Shown here: positions 24,510-33,981 of the stretch, in pieces
Position numbering within the stretch: the first letter of the stretch is position 1
Layout: the number at the start of each line of letters is the position of its first letter
NCBI GenBank assembly: GCA_002706335.1
Contig: PAKZ01000031.1
Coordinates: forward strand, 1-64,000
Length of the DNA: 64,000 nt
From: Ahrensia sp.
GTDB taxonomy: Bacteria > Pseudomonadota > Alphaproteobacteria > Rhizobiales > Rhizobiaceae
Direction: 5' to 3'
Notes under the pieces: generated by a model
Told to the model about the DNA's origin: nothing
Seen by the model: only the letters and a program-made list of their open reading frames with translations
Database searches by the model: none
Translations under genes and position numbers: made by a program

Positions 24510-25707
24510 GGACGAGGCCGGCGGCGAGCCAGGCGAAGGAGAGAAACGCCAGCGACCGCAGGAGTTTCTCACCCCATGACGAGCCGCCATGATCGTGGTG
24601 ATGGCCGCCGCTTTCGCCGCGCGCATTCCACATCAGCCAGCCGAAGACAGCGGTGACCGCGCCAAAGGCGAGATTGAGGAAAAACGTGTAATCGATGCCG
24701 AAACGGTCCGACGGCTCGGGAAGGCCCTGGCTGGCGCCGCTGTCGGGCGCAAGGCCGGTGATCGCAAAGCCGTAGTGGATGGCGATGGCGGGGAGGACGA
24801 GGGCGGCGAAGAAGACCCCGGCGATGTAGAGAGACATCTTCCAGCCGTAGAAGCTCGCATTGACCCGCAGGACGGGGAAGACGATCAGGTCGGAGAAGAT
24901 GAAGGCCATGATGCCGGCGACCGAGACGCCGTTGGCAAAGAGAAGGCTGGCCAGCGGGATGTTGCCCATAGAACCGATGAAGGTGAAGAACGCCGCGACA
25001 GGCCCGATCACGGCCTGGGCGAGGACCTGAAGGAAGCTCGGGTCGCCCTCCTGCCCCGTGCCGGGGAACAGCCAGGTAAAGAACTCCGCCGGGACGAAGG
25101 CCGCGATGATGCCGGCGAGCGTGAAGCCGACCGTCACATCCTTCCACACCATCTGCCATTCCATCGCATAGGTGCGCGACAGTTTCTCCCAGACCCGGCG
25201 GCTTTTCACGAGGTCGGAGATTTTCTCCGGCGAGCCGCCTTCATCGGCACCGAGCTTCTCGCGCACGCGCTCGATCAGCCGCGCCGGCCTGGTGACGCGC
25301 ACGATCAGCCACATCAGCAGGATCAGGATGACGCCGCCGACATATTCGCCGACGACGAACTGCCAGGACAGGAAGAGCGCGATGATGACGCCGAGCTCTA
25401 CGACGAGATTGGTGGAGGCCAGCAGGAAGGCGAGCGCCGGGACGAGGCCGGCGCCCTTGGCGAGCAGGCTGCGGGTCGTGGCCAACGCGGCGAAAGAACA
25501 GGAGGAGGAGAGGAAGCCGAAAAAGCTCGCCAGCCCGACCGATTTCGGGCCGGCCTTCCCGATCGTCTCGCGCATGCGCTCTTCTGTGACGAAGACCTGA
25601 ATGGCCGACGAAATGACGTAGCCGAGGCAGAAGGCCCAGAACGCCGTCCAGAAGAAGCCGGCAGTGGTCAGAGCGGCGTCGGCCCAATTGGTGAGAAAGT
25701 CCTGCAT
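24484..25707 (-). CDS. YraQ/ArsP-like permease (UPF0718)
   Basis: A 407-residue protein with about ten transmembrane helices in two homologous halves. The first half contains GLASFFGFLSSSCSFAALATTRSLLAKGAGLVPALAFLLASTNLVVE, where the SSSCSF Cys is the conserved site of this permease family (YraQ, ArsP); the second half contains GSMGNIPLASLLFANGVSVAGIMAFIFSDLIVFPVL. ArsP exports trivalent organoarsenicals; other members have unknown cargo. A His-rich loop near the C-terminus (GGHHHDHGGSS) could bind metal. Monocistronic. Confidence 0.88.
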   Translation of the reverse strand: MQDFLTNWADAALTTAGFFWTAFWAFCLGYVISSAIQVFVTEERMRETIGKAGPKSVGLASFFGFLSSSCSFAALATTRSLLAKGAGLVPALAFLLASTNLVVELGVIIALFLSWQFVVGEYVGGVILILLMWLIVRVTRPARLIERVREKLGADEGGSPEKISDLVKSRRVWEKLSRTYAMEWQMVWKDVTVGFTLAGIIAAFVPAEFFTWLFPGTGQEGDPSFLQVLAQAVIGPVAAFFTFIGSMGNIPLASLLFANGVSVAGIMAFIFSDLIVFPVLRVNASFYGWKMSLYIAGVFFAALVLPAIAIHYGFAITGLAPDSGASQGLPEPSDRFGIDYTFFLNLAFGAVTAVFGWLMWNARGESGGHHHDHGGSSWGEKLLRSLAFLSFAWLAAGLVLRLIVGGN

Positions 25708-25753
25708 AGCGGTCCCCTTTGGGGACCAACGACGGGACGGCGGACCGGTTCCG

Positions 25754-26524
25754 TCAGCCGATCACCTGCGCCGGCAGTTCGACAAGCGGCGCGGGGATGT
25801 CGCAGGTCTTTTCCTTCGACTTGCAGATATCGGCGATGACGCAGATCTCACATTCGGGCTTGCGCGCCTTGCAGGTGTAGCGACCGTGCAGGATCAGCCA
25901 GTGATGGGCATGGAAGAGATAGTCGTCCGGGATCGTCCGCATCAGGTTTTCCTCGACCTCGTCGGGCGTCTTGCCCGGTGCGAGGCCTATGCGGTTGGCG
26001 ATGCGGAAAATGTGCGTGTCTACGGCCATGGTCGGGATACCGAAGGCCATCGACATGACCACGTTGGCGGTCTTGCGGCCGACCCCCGGCAGGGTGACCA
26101 GTTCCTCGCGCGTGCGCGGCACCTCGCCGCCGAATTCGTCGACCAGTTTGTGCGACAGGGCGATGACGTTCTTCGCCTTGTTGCGCCACAGACCGATGGT
26201 GCGGATGTAATCGCCGACCTTCGCCTCACCGAGCGCCAGCATCTTTTCCGGCGTGTCGGCGACCCTGAACAGTTCCTTCGTCGCCTTGTTGACGCCGACA
26301 TCGGTTGCCTGAGCGGACAGCGCCACGGCGACGACCAGGGTGAACGGATTCACATGGGCGAGTTCGCCTTTTGGTTCCGGCCGCTGCACCGAGAACCGCC
26401 GGAAGATCTCGCGGACCTCGTCCTTCGAATATTTCGAGCGCTGCAAGGCTTTCCGTCGCGGCTTCGCCTTCACTTTCACGGGAGCCCGGGCGCCTGCGGC
26501 ATTTTTGAACTTTGGATTCTGCAT
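25754..26524 (-). CDS. nth: Endonuclease III
   Basis: A 256-residue bifunctional DNA glycosylase/AP lyase for oxidised pyrimidines in base-excision repair. The N-terminal 35 residues are basic (KVKAKPRRKALQ), as in rhizobial relatives. The helix-hairpin-helix LVTLPGVGRKTANVV contains the catalytic Lys, and the catalytic Asp follows in MAVDTHIFRIANR. The 4Fe-4S loop C-x6-C-x2-C-x5-C closes the domain (CKARKPECEICVIADIC). The start at 26524 is preferred because the DUF2244 gene begins divergently at 26547. Confidence 0.96.
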   Translation of the reverse strand: MQNPKFKNAAGARAPVKVKAKPRRKALQRSKYSKDEVREIFRRFSVQRPEPKGELAHVNPFTLVVAVALSAQATDVGVNKATKELFRVADTPEKMLALGEAKVGDYIRTIGLWRNKAKNVIALSHKLVDEFGGEVPRTREELVTLPGVGRKTANVVMSMAFGIPTMAVDTHIFRIANRIGLAPGKTPDEVEENLMRTIPDDYLFHAHHWLILHGRYTCKARKPECEICVIADICKSKEKTCDIPAPLVELPAQVIG

Positions 26525-26546
26525 TCGTCCCCTATAAATATCCGCC

Positions 26547-27053
26547 ATGGCCGAGACAACGCATCTTGACGGGGCGCCCGAGGACCACGCGGACAAGACG
26601 CTCTTTTCCGCGCTGCTGACGCCGCACCGATCCTTGTCGAAAAACGGCTTCACGGTGCTGATGATCCTCGCCGGCGGCGTACTGCTGGTGCAGGGTTTCT
26701 TCTTCTTCGTGACCGGCGCATGGCCAATCGCCACCTTCTGCGGGCTCGACCTGCTGGCGCTTTATGCCGCCTTCAAACTGAACTACCGGGCGGCACGGGC
26801 GCGCGAAGAGGTGCGGATCTCGCGCCAGGAGCTGCTGATCCGAAAGGTCGACCCGCGCGGACAGGCGACCGATCACCGCTACAATCCGTTCTGGGCGCGT
26901 TTCATGGTCGACAGGCATGACGAAATCGGCATCACCGCGATGAAGGTGACCGGCGAAGGCCGCACGACACCGGTCGGGGCCTTCCTCAACCCCGACGACC
27001 GCGAGAGCTTCGCCGACGCGTTCTCGAGTGCGCTGGCGACGGCGCGGCGCTGA
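26547..27053 (+). CDS. DUF2244 membrane protein
   Basis: A 168-residue protein with two adjacent transmembrane helices (about 36-54 and 58-78), a short N-terminal cytoplasmic arm and a C-terminal beta-rich domain (REEVRISRQELLIRKVDPRG, FNPFWARFMVDR-like core). This is the DUF2244 pattern: N-terminal LTPHRSLSKNGF, then WAR. Function unknown; it is always near nth in alphaproteobacteria, as far as I recall. Divergent from nth with only 22 bases between starts, so they share a promoter region. Confidence 0.9.
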   Translation: MAETTHLDGAPEDHADKTLFSALLTPHRSLSKNGFTVLMILAGGVLLVQGFFFFVTGAWPIATFCGLDLLALYAAFKLNYRAARAREEVRISRQELLIRKVDPRGQATDHRYNPFWARFMVDRHDEIGITAMKVTGEGRTTPVGAFLNPDDRESFADAFSSALATARR

Positions 27054-27066
27054 TTGCGCCCAATGT

Positions 27067-27393
27067 TCAATCTTCGCTAAAATTCGCGACCGGATCAAAA
27101 CCCGCAAAGGCGGCATCGACGTCGCGTGACCCGTGCAGGACGCGGAGGATAGCCGTCTCGCCCTGCCATTCCATGAAGAAAATCACGTGGGAAGCATGCG
27201 GAAAGCTGCGGATGCCTTCTCCCAGCTCGTCGCGCGCCCGGCCCATTTTCGGGTTGAGGCCAATACTGCCGAAAAGGCCGAACAGATCTTCGACATAGTT
27301 CCGCGCTTGCGGTTCTCCCCAAGTCTGTGCGGTGTAAAGGAAGATATCCTGGAGATCTTTGTCGGCGTCGAGGGATAGAATCCAGCCGCTCAC
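27067..27393 (-). CDS. parE: ParE-type toxin (RelE/ParE family)
   Basis: A 108-residue protein with a GTG start at 27393 that overlaps the antitoxin stop as GTGA. ParE-like fold: SLDADKDLQDIFLYTAQTWGEPQARNYVEDLFGLFGSIGLNPKMGRARDEL, then RSFPHASHVIFFMEWQGETAILRVLHGSRDV. ParE toxins inhibit DNA gyrase and are neutralised by the cognate ParD. Gene order antitoxin-toxin is standard. All core regions are present, so it is probably active. Confidence 0.92.
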   Translation of the reverse strand: MSGWILSLDADKDLQDIFLYTAQTWGEPQARNYVEDLFGLFGSIGLNPKMGRARDELGEGIRSFPHASHVIFFMEWQGETAILRVLHGSRDVDAAFAGFDPVANFSED

Positions 27394-27635
27394 GCGCCCC
27401 GGTTCCGCGCCTTGGCTCTCTCCATGATATCTTCGACCGACGGTTTTCCCGTTCTACCCGCCTTTACGGAATCGACGCCGGTTGCGAGTTCCCGCCGCAA
27501 AACTTCCAGTTTGAGAAGTTGCTCCTGCTGGCGGCGCAAGGCATCGCGCACAACCTCGCTCGCATTGTTGAACATGCCGGATTCCACCTGCTCGGAAACA
27601 TAGCTTTCCCATGTCTTTCCCAGAGAGAAATTCAC
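27390..27635 (-). CDS. parD: ParD-type antitoxin
   Basis: An 81-residue ribbon-helix-helix antitoxin. The GTG at 27635 is chosen: it has a GGAG seven bases upstream and gives the usual ParD length and N-terminus (VNFSLGKTWESYVSEQVESGMFNNASEVVRDALRR); an ATG at 27674 would add 13 unconserved residues. The N-terminal RHH binds the operator and represses the operon, the C-terminal arm (KPSVEDIMERAKARN) wraps the toxin. Upstream 120 bases hold the likely promoter. Confidence 0.9.
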   Translation of the reverse strand: MNFSLGKTWESYVSEQVESGMFNNASEVVRDALRRQQEQLLKLEVLRRELATGVDSVKAGRTGKPSVEDIMERAKARNRGA

Positions 27636-27788
27636 CTGCGCACTCCCGTGTTCGAACCATAGCCCGGATAGCAATAAATGATATTAGTTGACATCTTTGC
27701 TTCATACAATCCGTACTAGCCCGCAAGAATCGGGTGGCGAGGCCCTTCCCTTCGTGGTGAATTCCGCGAACAAGAGGATTATTTCGCC

Positions 27789-28691
27789 ATGAACGCCATG
27801 ACACAAACCGAAATTACCCGGCCGCAGACCATCCTGACCGACGAGATCACCTCCGGCGCTGATTACGAGATCGTGCGCAAGGTGATCGAGACGATCTCCG
27901 AAACCTATCAGGACCAGCCTTCGCTGGAGACGCTGGCGGCCGATGTCGGCATGGAGCCGACCGCGCTGCAGAAGCTGTTCACCCGCTGGGCAGGACTGTC
28001 ACCGAAAGGGTTTCTGCAGGCGGTGACGCTGGATCATGCGCGCCGGCTGCTGGCGAGCGACCTGCCGTTGCTCGACACGGCCTATGAGCTGGGGCTTTCC
28101 GGGCCCGGACGGCTGCACGATCTGTTCGTGACGCATGAGGCGATGTCGCCGGGCGAATACAAGGCGAAGGGCCTGGGCCTGACGATGCGCTACGGCTTTC
28201 ATGTGTGCCCGTTCGGGCTGGCGCTCGTCATGACGACCGACCGCGGGCTTGCCGGCCTCGCCTTTTGCGATCCGGGCGGGGAGGCAGCGGCGCTGGCGGA
28301 CATGCAGGGGCGGTGGCCGAATGCGGACTATAGCGAGGATCTGACGGCGACCGCGCCCTATGCGGCACGGATCTTCAATCCGGCCAACTGGCGCTCCGAC
28401 CAGCCGCTGAAGGTCGTGCTGATTGGGACGGATTTCCAGGTCTCGGTCTGGAACGCGCTGCTGCAGATCCCGATGGGCAAGGCGCTCGCCTATTCGGATA
28501 TCGCCACGAAGATCGGACGGCCGGACGCACCCCGCGCGGTCGGGGCGGCGGTGGGGGCCAATCCGGTCTCCTTCGTCGTGCCCTGTCATCGCGCGGTCGG
28601 AAAATCCGGGGCGCTGACCGGCTATCACTGGGGCCTGACGCGCAAGAAGGCCATCCTCGGCTGGGAGGCGGGGCAGCTATGCGCGGAGTGA
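27789..28691 (+). CDS. AraC-HTH / O6-alkylguanine-DNA alkyltransferase fusion (Ada-like)
   Basis: A 300-residue protein. Residues about 25-130 form an AraC-type double helix-turn-helix (LETLAADVGMEPTALQKLFTRWAGLSP, LDTAYELGLSGPGRLHDLF). Residues about 135-295 form the MGMT domain with FQVSVWNALLQIPMGKALAYSDIATKIG and the acceptor motif PCHR (Cys in VVPCHRAVG). It repairs O6-methylguanine by suicidal transfer and probably regulates its own or other genes. Unlike E. coli Ada it lacks the N-terminal zinc domain that repairs phosphotriesters, so the activation switch must differ. Confidence 0.92.
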   Translation: MNAMTQTEITRPQTILTDEITSGADYEIVRKVIETISETYQDQPSLETLAADVGMEPTALQKLFTRWAGLSPKGFLQAVTLDHARRLLASDLPLLDTAYELGLSGPGRLHDLFVTHEAMSPGEYKAKGLGLTMRYGFHVCPFGLALVMTTDRGLAGLAFCDPGGEAAALADMQGRWPNADYSEDLTATAPYAARIFNPANWRSDQPLKVVLIGTDFQVSVWNALLQIPMGKALAYSDIATKIGRPDAPRAVGAAVGANPVSFVVPCHRAVGKSGALTGYHWGLTRKKAILGWEAGQLCAE

Positions 28692-28700
28692 GGCCTCGGC

Positions 28701-29891
28701 TTATTGACGGCCGATGAATCTATCGATTTCCTCGAAGAGCACTGAGAAAACACTCTCCTGAGGCAGAATGACGTGGTTGCGGCTTTCGAGCATGACGAAT
28801 TCCGCGCCGGGAATGTGCGACGCCAGAAGCCGGCCCTGCTCGAAAGGTTGCACGCCGTCGTCGCGGGCATGGACGACCAGCGTCGGCACGGCGATCTCTC
28901 CGACGATATCCGAGACATCGAAGCGATCGATCGCGGCCCGGAGAGCAGCCGCGTTTTCTGGCGATGTCGTCTGGCGCTGCAGATCGATCAGAGAGAGGAT
29001 CTGTTCCTGGCTGCCGCCGGGAATGAACATCGTCGCGAAGGCGTCGATGAAGGGACTGCCACGCTTACCCCAGCCATGGCGGATCAGGGTCAGTATGGCT
29101 TCCGCCTGGGCGCGCTCGCTTTCCGACCCGCGCACGAGGCGGCCCTGCTCGTAGCCGCCCTGCAGCACCAGATGGCTGACCATTTGCGGGTGACGGCGCG
29201 CGAATGCCGCGGCGACAGGCACGCCCTGCGATGAAGCATAGAGCGCGAAACGGTTCACCCCTGCGGACTCGACCACCGATTCCAGGTCTTCGACGAAGCG
29301 GTCGAGGGTGAAATCCCCGACATCCCAGTCCGACAGGCCGTTGCCGCGCTGATCGTAGCGGATCAACCGATATTGCGCGTTCAGCCGGTCGAGAAGCGGC
29401 CGCCAGACCGGACTATGCCAGTCATGCTCGAGATGGGTGAGCCAATGTCCGGCCTTGACGAGCGGATAGCCCTCGCCGCTGGTGGCGTAGGCGATCCGCG
29501 TTCCATCGACCGACCGGCAAAAGGTAACTCGCTGCCGCTGCGCCTCTTCGGACCGCGCCGGAGCGGGTGTCTCCTGCAAGCCATCAGCCTCCACTGCACC
29601 GACGAAGCGAAAGCCGCGGCGCGGCACTGTCCTGATCCATTGCTGGCGGACGCCGTCATCGCCGAGCGCCGATCTCGCCGCGCTGATCCGGGCGCTGACC
29701 GCCGAATTCGAGACAATTCGTCCATTCCAAACGGAGCCGATCAGGTCGTCGGTCGAGACGACCCGGTCACGTTCGGAAACGAGAAAAGCGAGGAGATCGA
29801 ACACCTGCGGTTCGACGGGGCACGGCTTTCCGTCCGCAAGCAACTCGCGTGTTTCCTCAACAAGTTCGAAGCGGCCAAATCGATAGCGCAT
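28701..29891 (-). CDS. Winged-helix / alpha-beta hydrolase fusion protein
   Basis: A 396-residue protein. Residues about 1-98 are an OmpR-type winged helix (YRFGRFELVEETRELLADGK, VEPQVFDLLAFLVSERDRVV, VSNSAVSARISAARSALGDDG, IRTVPRRGFRFVG). After a linker, residues about 125-396 are an alpha/beta hydrolase (FALYASSQGVPVAAAFARR with Ser in A-S-S-Q-G; VVHARDDGVQPFEQG with the Asp; SRNHVIL with the His). There is no receiver or membrane domain. The hydrolase may sense or process a ligand that controls DNA binding. Convergent with the Ada-like gene (9 bases apart). Confidence 0.85.
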   Translation of the reverse strand: MRYRFGRFELVEETRELLADGKPCPVEPQVFDLLAFLVSERDRVVSTDDLIGSVWNGRIVSNSAVSARISAARSALGDDGVRQQWIRTVPRRGFRFVGAVEADGLQETPAPARSEEAQRQRVTFCRSVDGTRIAYATSGEGYPLVKAGHWLTHLEHDWHSPVWRPLLDRLNAQYRLIRYDQRGNGLSDWDVGDFTLDRFVEDLESVVESAGVNRFALYASSQGVPVAAAFARRHPQMVSHLVLQGGYEQGRLVRGSESERAQAEAILTLIRHGWGKRGSPFIDAFATMFIPGGSQEQILSLIDLQRQTTSPENAAALRAAIDRFDVSDIVGEIAVPTLVVHARDDGVQPFEQGRLLASHIPGAEFVMLESRNHVILPQESVFSVLFEEIDRFIGRQ

Positions 29892-30179
29892 GCCCTGCCT
29901 ATATCACCGGCAGTCCGACCATCGCCATCTGGGAGAGCAAAAACAAGGAAAAGACAAGAAGACGGCAAGGGTTCGGTCAAGCGGATGCGGGGAGGCGGAG
30001 GCATTCTGAACGTGGAGAACGATCAGGAGCCATGTCATGGAATACAGACGCGCATTTCCGGTCCAACGGCGAACCGATGGATCAATCGATTCGACTTACC
30101 ATGAAATCCGGGCACGGCGGCTTCACAGGCAGAGCTTTGGCGAGGCTGGCAGATGGCTGATTTCGTTCCTTCGGCGACC

Positions 30180-30509
30180 CTACAGCGCCATGTCGAAGAC
30201 CAGCAGGCCTTCCACGCCGCCATCGATCATCTCGATCAGGCGGGCGCCGAGCGCCTTGTGGTCGGGGTCTTCGAGATAGCAGTCGCGCGCCTCGGGGCTG
30301 TCGAAGCCAATGACGAAGCCGTCGCGGAAGCCGCGATGGAGGCCCTCCGGGCTTTCATTCGGCCCGGCACGGAAATCCGACGCGCCGTCAAAGCCGTTCA
30401 CGAAATGGTCGAAGGCGCCGTAGAGCGCCAGAAGCGCCTTGTCGCCGACATCCGCCTTGCGGCGAAAGAAAACGCAGTGGAGGAGCGGATCGGCCAAGGC
30501 TCGGCTCAA
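30180..30509 (-). CDS. Dabb (stress-responsive A/B barrel) protein
   Basis: A 109-residue ferredoxin-like protein: [25 protein letters not shown]...[56 protein letters not shown] and the ending LVFDM. This is the Dabb pattern of small dimeric barrel proteins, of unknown enzymatic role. The TTG start at 30509 overlaps the gpmA stop (TTGA), so it is the second gene of a gpmA operon and translationally coupled. Confidence 0.85.
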   Translation of the reverse strand: MSRALADPLLHCVFFRRKADVGDKALLALYGAFDHFVNGFDGASDFRAGPNESPEGLHRGFRDGFVIGFDSPEARDCYLEDPDHKALGARLIEMIDGGVEGLLVFDMAL

Positions 30510-31147
30510 TGCGCCCCGGACATGTCGCCGAGGATTTCCTTCGTCGCGACGGTGGAATCCGGATTGAGCTTGTAGACCATCGGCACGCCGGTCGCGAGAT
30601 TGAGCCTGGTGATCTCGTCGTCGCCCATGCGGTCGAGGATCTTGACGAGGGCGCGCAGCGAATTGCCGTGCGCGGCGATCAGCAGTTTCTCGCCACGCAG
30701 CACGCGCGGCAGGATCTCGGTCATGTAATAGGGCCAGACGCGGGCGCCGGGGTCCTTGAGGCTCTCACCGTCGTCGCCGGGCGGCGGAATGTCGTAGGAC
30801 CGGCGCCAGATATGAACTTGTTCCTCGCCCCATTTGGCGCGGGCGTCATCCTTGTTGAGACCGGCGAGATCGCCGTAATTGCGCTCGTTGAGCGCCTGAT
30901 CGTGGATCGTTTCGAGATCGGACTGGCCGTTGATCTCGAGAATGATCTGGCAGGTCTTTTCGGCGCGCTGGAGGACCGAGGTGAAGGCGATATCGAAGGT
31001 GATGCCGTAATCCTTGATAGCGCGGGCCCCTTCTTCCGCTTCCTGGACGCCGAGCTCGGTGAGGTCGGGGTCCTTCCAGCCGGTGAACAGGTTGAGTTTG
31101 TTCCACTCGCTCTGGCCGTGGCGGACGAGAACCATTGTTCCTGACAT
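30506..31147 (-). CDS. gpmA: 2,3-bisphosphoglycerate-dependent phosphoglycerate mutase
   Basis: A 213-residue glycolytic enzyme (interconversion of 3- and 2-phosphoglycerate). Motifs: [27 protein letters not shown] (phosphohistidine His in RHG), [15 protein letters not shown], and [17 protein letters not shown] (second His). It is shorter than the 250-residue enterobacterial form, but this compact length is usual in alphaproteobacteria. Followed by the Dabb gene and preceded by dapB on the same strand, 30 bases upstream. Confidence 0.96.
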   Translation of the reverse strand: MSGTMVLVRHGQSEWNKLNLFTGWKDPDLTELGVQEAEEGARAIKDYGITFDIAFTSVLQRAEKTCQIILEINGQSDLETIHDQALNERNYGDLAGLNKDDARAKWGEEQVHIWRRSYDIPPPGDDGESLKDPGARVWPYYMTEILPRVLRGEKLLIAAHGNSLRALVKILDRMGDDEITRLNLATGVPMVYKLNPDSTVATKEILGDMSGAH

Positions 31148-31177
31148 GAATAACTCCCTCGATCGTGGCTTTGATGG

Positions 31178-31993
31178 TTACCGGGCGAGGCCCAGAACGT
31201 CATGCATGGAATAGAGGCCGGGCGCGCGGCCCCTGGCCCAGAGCGCGGCCTTGACCGCGCCGCGTGCGAAAATCATGCGGTCCTCGGCGTGATGCGACAG
31301 GGTCACCCGTTCGCCGGGACCGGCGAGGATGACCGAATGGTCGCCGACGACAGAGCCGCCGCGCAAGGTGGCAAAGCCGATCGAGCCGGGCTCACGGGCG
31401 CCGGTGTGGCCGTCCCGCACGCGCACCGAGGTCTTGTCGAGATCGATGCCCCGGCCCTTCGCCGCCGCCGCGCCGAGCAGCAGGGCAGTGCCGGACGGTG
31501 CATCGACCTTGTGCCGGTGATGCATTTCGAGGACCTCGATGTCCCAGTCTGCGGCTTCCAGAGCGCGGGCGGCCTGCTCGACCAGAACGGAGAGCAGGAT
31601 GACGCCCATGCTCATGTTTCCCGAGCGGACGATGGCGGTTTTCTGCGACGCGGCTGCGATCGCCTCGCCGTCTTCGTCCGACAGGCCGGTTGTGCCGATG
31701 ATGTGGGCGATGCCGTGCTTCGCCGCATAATCAGAGACAGCGACCGTCGCCGCGGGCGCCGTGAAGTCGAGGATGGCGTCGGCGCCCGCGAAGGCCTCGT
31801 CCATCGACGAGCTGACGGTGACGCCGTTCGATTTCAGGCCCGCGAGCATTCCGCAATCGGCGCCGATCTCTTCGGCGCCCTCGCGTTCGAGCGCCCCGGA
31901 CAATTCGGCGCCGTCGCTCTCGCTGATCGCCCGAATGAGATTGCGGCCCATCCGGCCTCCGGCGCCAATCACGGCGATGCGCATGGTTTCCAT
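31178..31993 (-). CDS. dapB: 4-hydroxy-tetrahydrodipicolinate reductase
   Basis: A 271-residue enzyme of lysine and diaminopimelate synthesis that reduces HTPA with NAD(P)H. Rossmann motif [45 protein letters not shown], the catalytic region [21 protein letters not shown] (His and Lys) and [25 protein letters not shown]. An ATG three codons in is an alternative start. It lies upstream of gpmA on the same strand; the pair dapB-gpmA is usual in rhizobia. Confidence 0.96.
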   Translation of the reverse strand: METMRIAVIGAGGRMGRNLIRAISESDGAELSGALEREGAEEIGADCGMLAGLKSNGVTVSSSMDEAFAGADAILDFTAPAATVAVSDYAAKHGIAHIIGTTGLSDEDGEAIAAASQKTAIVRSGNMSMGVILLSVLVEQAARALEAADWDIEVLEMHHRHKVDAPSGTALLLGAAAAKGRGIDLDKTSVRVRDGHTGAREPGSIGFATLRGGSVVGDHSVILAGPGERVTLSHHAEDRMIFARGAVKAALWARGRAPGLYSMHDVLGLAR

Positions 31994-32018
31994 CGTTCCT
32001 GTCCCTCGACCCGGCGCG

Positions 32019-33869
32019 TCAGCTCACGGCTGCGCTGGGCGTTTCTTCCCTGTGTTCGTTTGACGCCGGCTTCTCATCGAGCAGATCAGACTGCTCGCCG
32101 CCCTGCAGCGCGTAGAAACGCGCATAGACGCCACCCGGCTTACCGATGAGCGTCCGGTGATTGCCTTCCTCAACGACGCGGCCGGCTTCCATGACGACGA
32201 TCCGGTCTGCATTGACCACGGTCGAGAGCCGGTGGGCGATGACGATCGTCGTGCGCCCCTTCATGACACGGTCCAGCGCGTCCTGAACAAGCTTCTCGGA
32301 ATCATTATCGAGCGAGGAGGTGGCCTCGTCGAGCAGCAGGATCGGCGCGTTGCGCACGATGGCGCGGGCAATCGAAATGCGCTGACGCTGGCCGCCGGAG
32401 AGCGTGATGCCGTTCTCGCCAACCTCGGTTTCATAACCCTGCGGCTGGGCGAGGATGAAATCTTCCGCATTGGCGAGGCGCGCCGCTTCCTCGATCTCGG
32501 CGTCCGTCGCGTCGGCCCGGCCATAGCGGATGTTGTCGCGAATGGTGCCCTCGAAGAGATAGGGTTGCTGCGACACATAGGCGATACGACCGCGCAGCGA
32601 ACCCTTGGTGACGCCGCGAATATCCTGCCCATCGATCAGGATCTTGCCATCCACCGGATCGTAGAACCGCTGCAGCAACGAGATCAGCGTCGACTTGCCT
32701 GCGCCTGATGCACCGACGATGGCGGTGGTCTTGCCCTCCTCGGCGACGAGAGACAGGCTGTGCAGGACCGGGACACCTTCCTGGTAGGCGAAATCGACGT
32801 GGTCGAAGACGATGCGACCCTTTTTGACGTCAAGCGGGACGGCGTCGGGCGCGTCGTTCTGATGGACCTCCATATCGAGCAGGTGGTAGATCATGCGCGC
32901 ATTGACCATTGCGCGCTCCATATTGATGTGCAGACGGGCCAGCCGTCGCGCGGGTTCATATGCAAGCAAGAGCGCTGCGATGAAGGCCATGACCGCGCCA
33001 GGGGGCTCCTGATTGACAACGGTATGATAGCCGCCATAGCCGATCACGCCGGCGATCGCCGCGCCGGCGAGGACTTCGGTCAGCGGCGTCATCCGTTCGG
33101 AAACGCTGGCAAGCTTGTTGGCGCGGTGGAAGGCCTCGTCGATGAGCCAGCCGATCCGTGCCGACAGCTGCTGCTCCATGGTGAAGGCCTTGACCACGGT
33201 GATGCCCTGGGCGACCTCCTGCATGGTTCCGGCGACCCGGGCGTTCAGCAGGACGGTCTCGCGCGTGACCGTGCGGATGCGCCGCGCGATATAGACGACG
33301 GCGAGGATCAGCGGCGGCCCGATCAATAGCGAGACGAGCGACAGGAACCAGTCGGTGACAATCATCACTCCGATCAGACCCAGCAGCGAGATGAGGTCGC
33401 GCGCCAGCGAGGTGATGGTGAGATTGAGGACGTCGCGAATCGCCGAAATGTTGCCGTTGATGCTCGCCGCCAGCTCGCCGGAGCGCGAGGTCGCGAAGAA
33501 GTTGACCCCGAGATCCATCAGTCGGCCGAAGACCCGCTTCTGGTAGCGGGCGACGATATCATTGCCGATCTTCGCCAGCAGGACGGCCTGGATGAAGCTG
33601 GCGACGCCGCGGATGGTGAAGGCGCCGAAGACGGCGGCGCAGATCCACGGGATCAGTTCGGCGCGCCGGTTCACGAAGATCTCGTTGATGACGTCCTTGA
33701 GGATCCACGCAGAAAAGGCGGTCGTCGCCGCAACCAGGATGAGGCAGATGACCGCGATCACATAGGAGCGCGCATAGAGCGCCGCATTCTCGGAGAAGAT
33801 GCGCTTGAGCAAAGCATAGACACCCTGGGACTCCAGGATTTCGTCGCTGCGATCCAGTGCCAATGTCAT
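32019..33869 (-). CDS. ABC exporter, MsbA-like half transporter
   Basis: A 616-residue fused transmembrane-ATPase half transporter that works as a homodimer. Residues about 1-330 form the six-helix exporter domain ([46 protein letters not shown]). The ATPase follows with Walker [11 protein letters not shown], the Q loop ([21 protein letters not shown]), signature LSGGQRQR, Walker [13 protein letters not shown] and the switch His in IAHRLSTV. The likely substrate is lipid A core or another lipid (MsbA-like) but drug export cannot be excluded. It precedes dapB on the same strand, 26 bases apart. Confidence 0.93.
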   Translation of the reverse strand: MTLALDRSDEILESQGVYALLKRIFSENAALYARSYVIAVICLILVAATTAFSAWILKDVINEIFVNRRAELIPWICAAVFGAFTIRGVASFIQAVLLAKIGNDIVARYQKRVFGRLMDLGVNFFATSRSGELAASINGNISAIRDVLNLTITSLARDLISLLGLIGVMIVTDWFLSLVSLLIGPPLILAVVYIARRIRTVTRETVLLNARVAGTMQEVAQGITVVKAFTMEQQLSARIGWLIDEAFHRANKLASVSERMTPLTEVLAGAAIAGVIGYGGYHTVVNQEPPGAVMAFIAALLLAYEPARRLARLHINMERAMVNARMIYHLLDMEVHQNDAPDAVPLDVKKGRIVFDHVDFAYQEGVPVLHSLSLVAEEGKTTAIVGASGAGKSTLISLLQRFYDPVDGKILIDGQDIRGVTKGSLRGRIAYVSQQPYLFEGTIRDNIRYGRADATDAEIEEAARLANAEDFILAQPQGYETEVGENGITLSGGQRQRISIARAIVRNAPILLLDEATSSLDNDSEKLVQDALDRVMKGRTTIVIAHRLSTVVNADRIVVMEAGRVVEEGNHRTLIGKPGGVYARFYALQGGEQSDLLDEKPASNEHREETPSAAVS

Positions 33870-33981
33870 TTCCTTGCGATGCGTCTGCGAGCTGCTTTCG
33901 GGCCCTTAAGATCGCGGGAGCTATACATGACGCAATTGCGAAATGATACCAGTCAAAACCACCGGTCAGCCGCAGGGCGGG

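Noticed and set aside
30032-30160. 42-codon frame with AGGAG directly before the ATG
   Set aside because: Spacing of about two bases is too short for efficient initiation and the product has no recognisable feature. It could be revisited with expression data.
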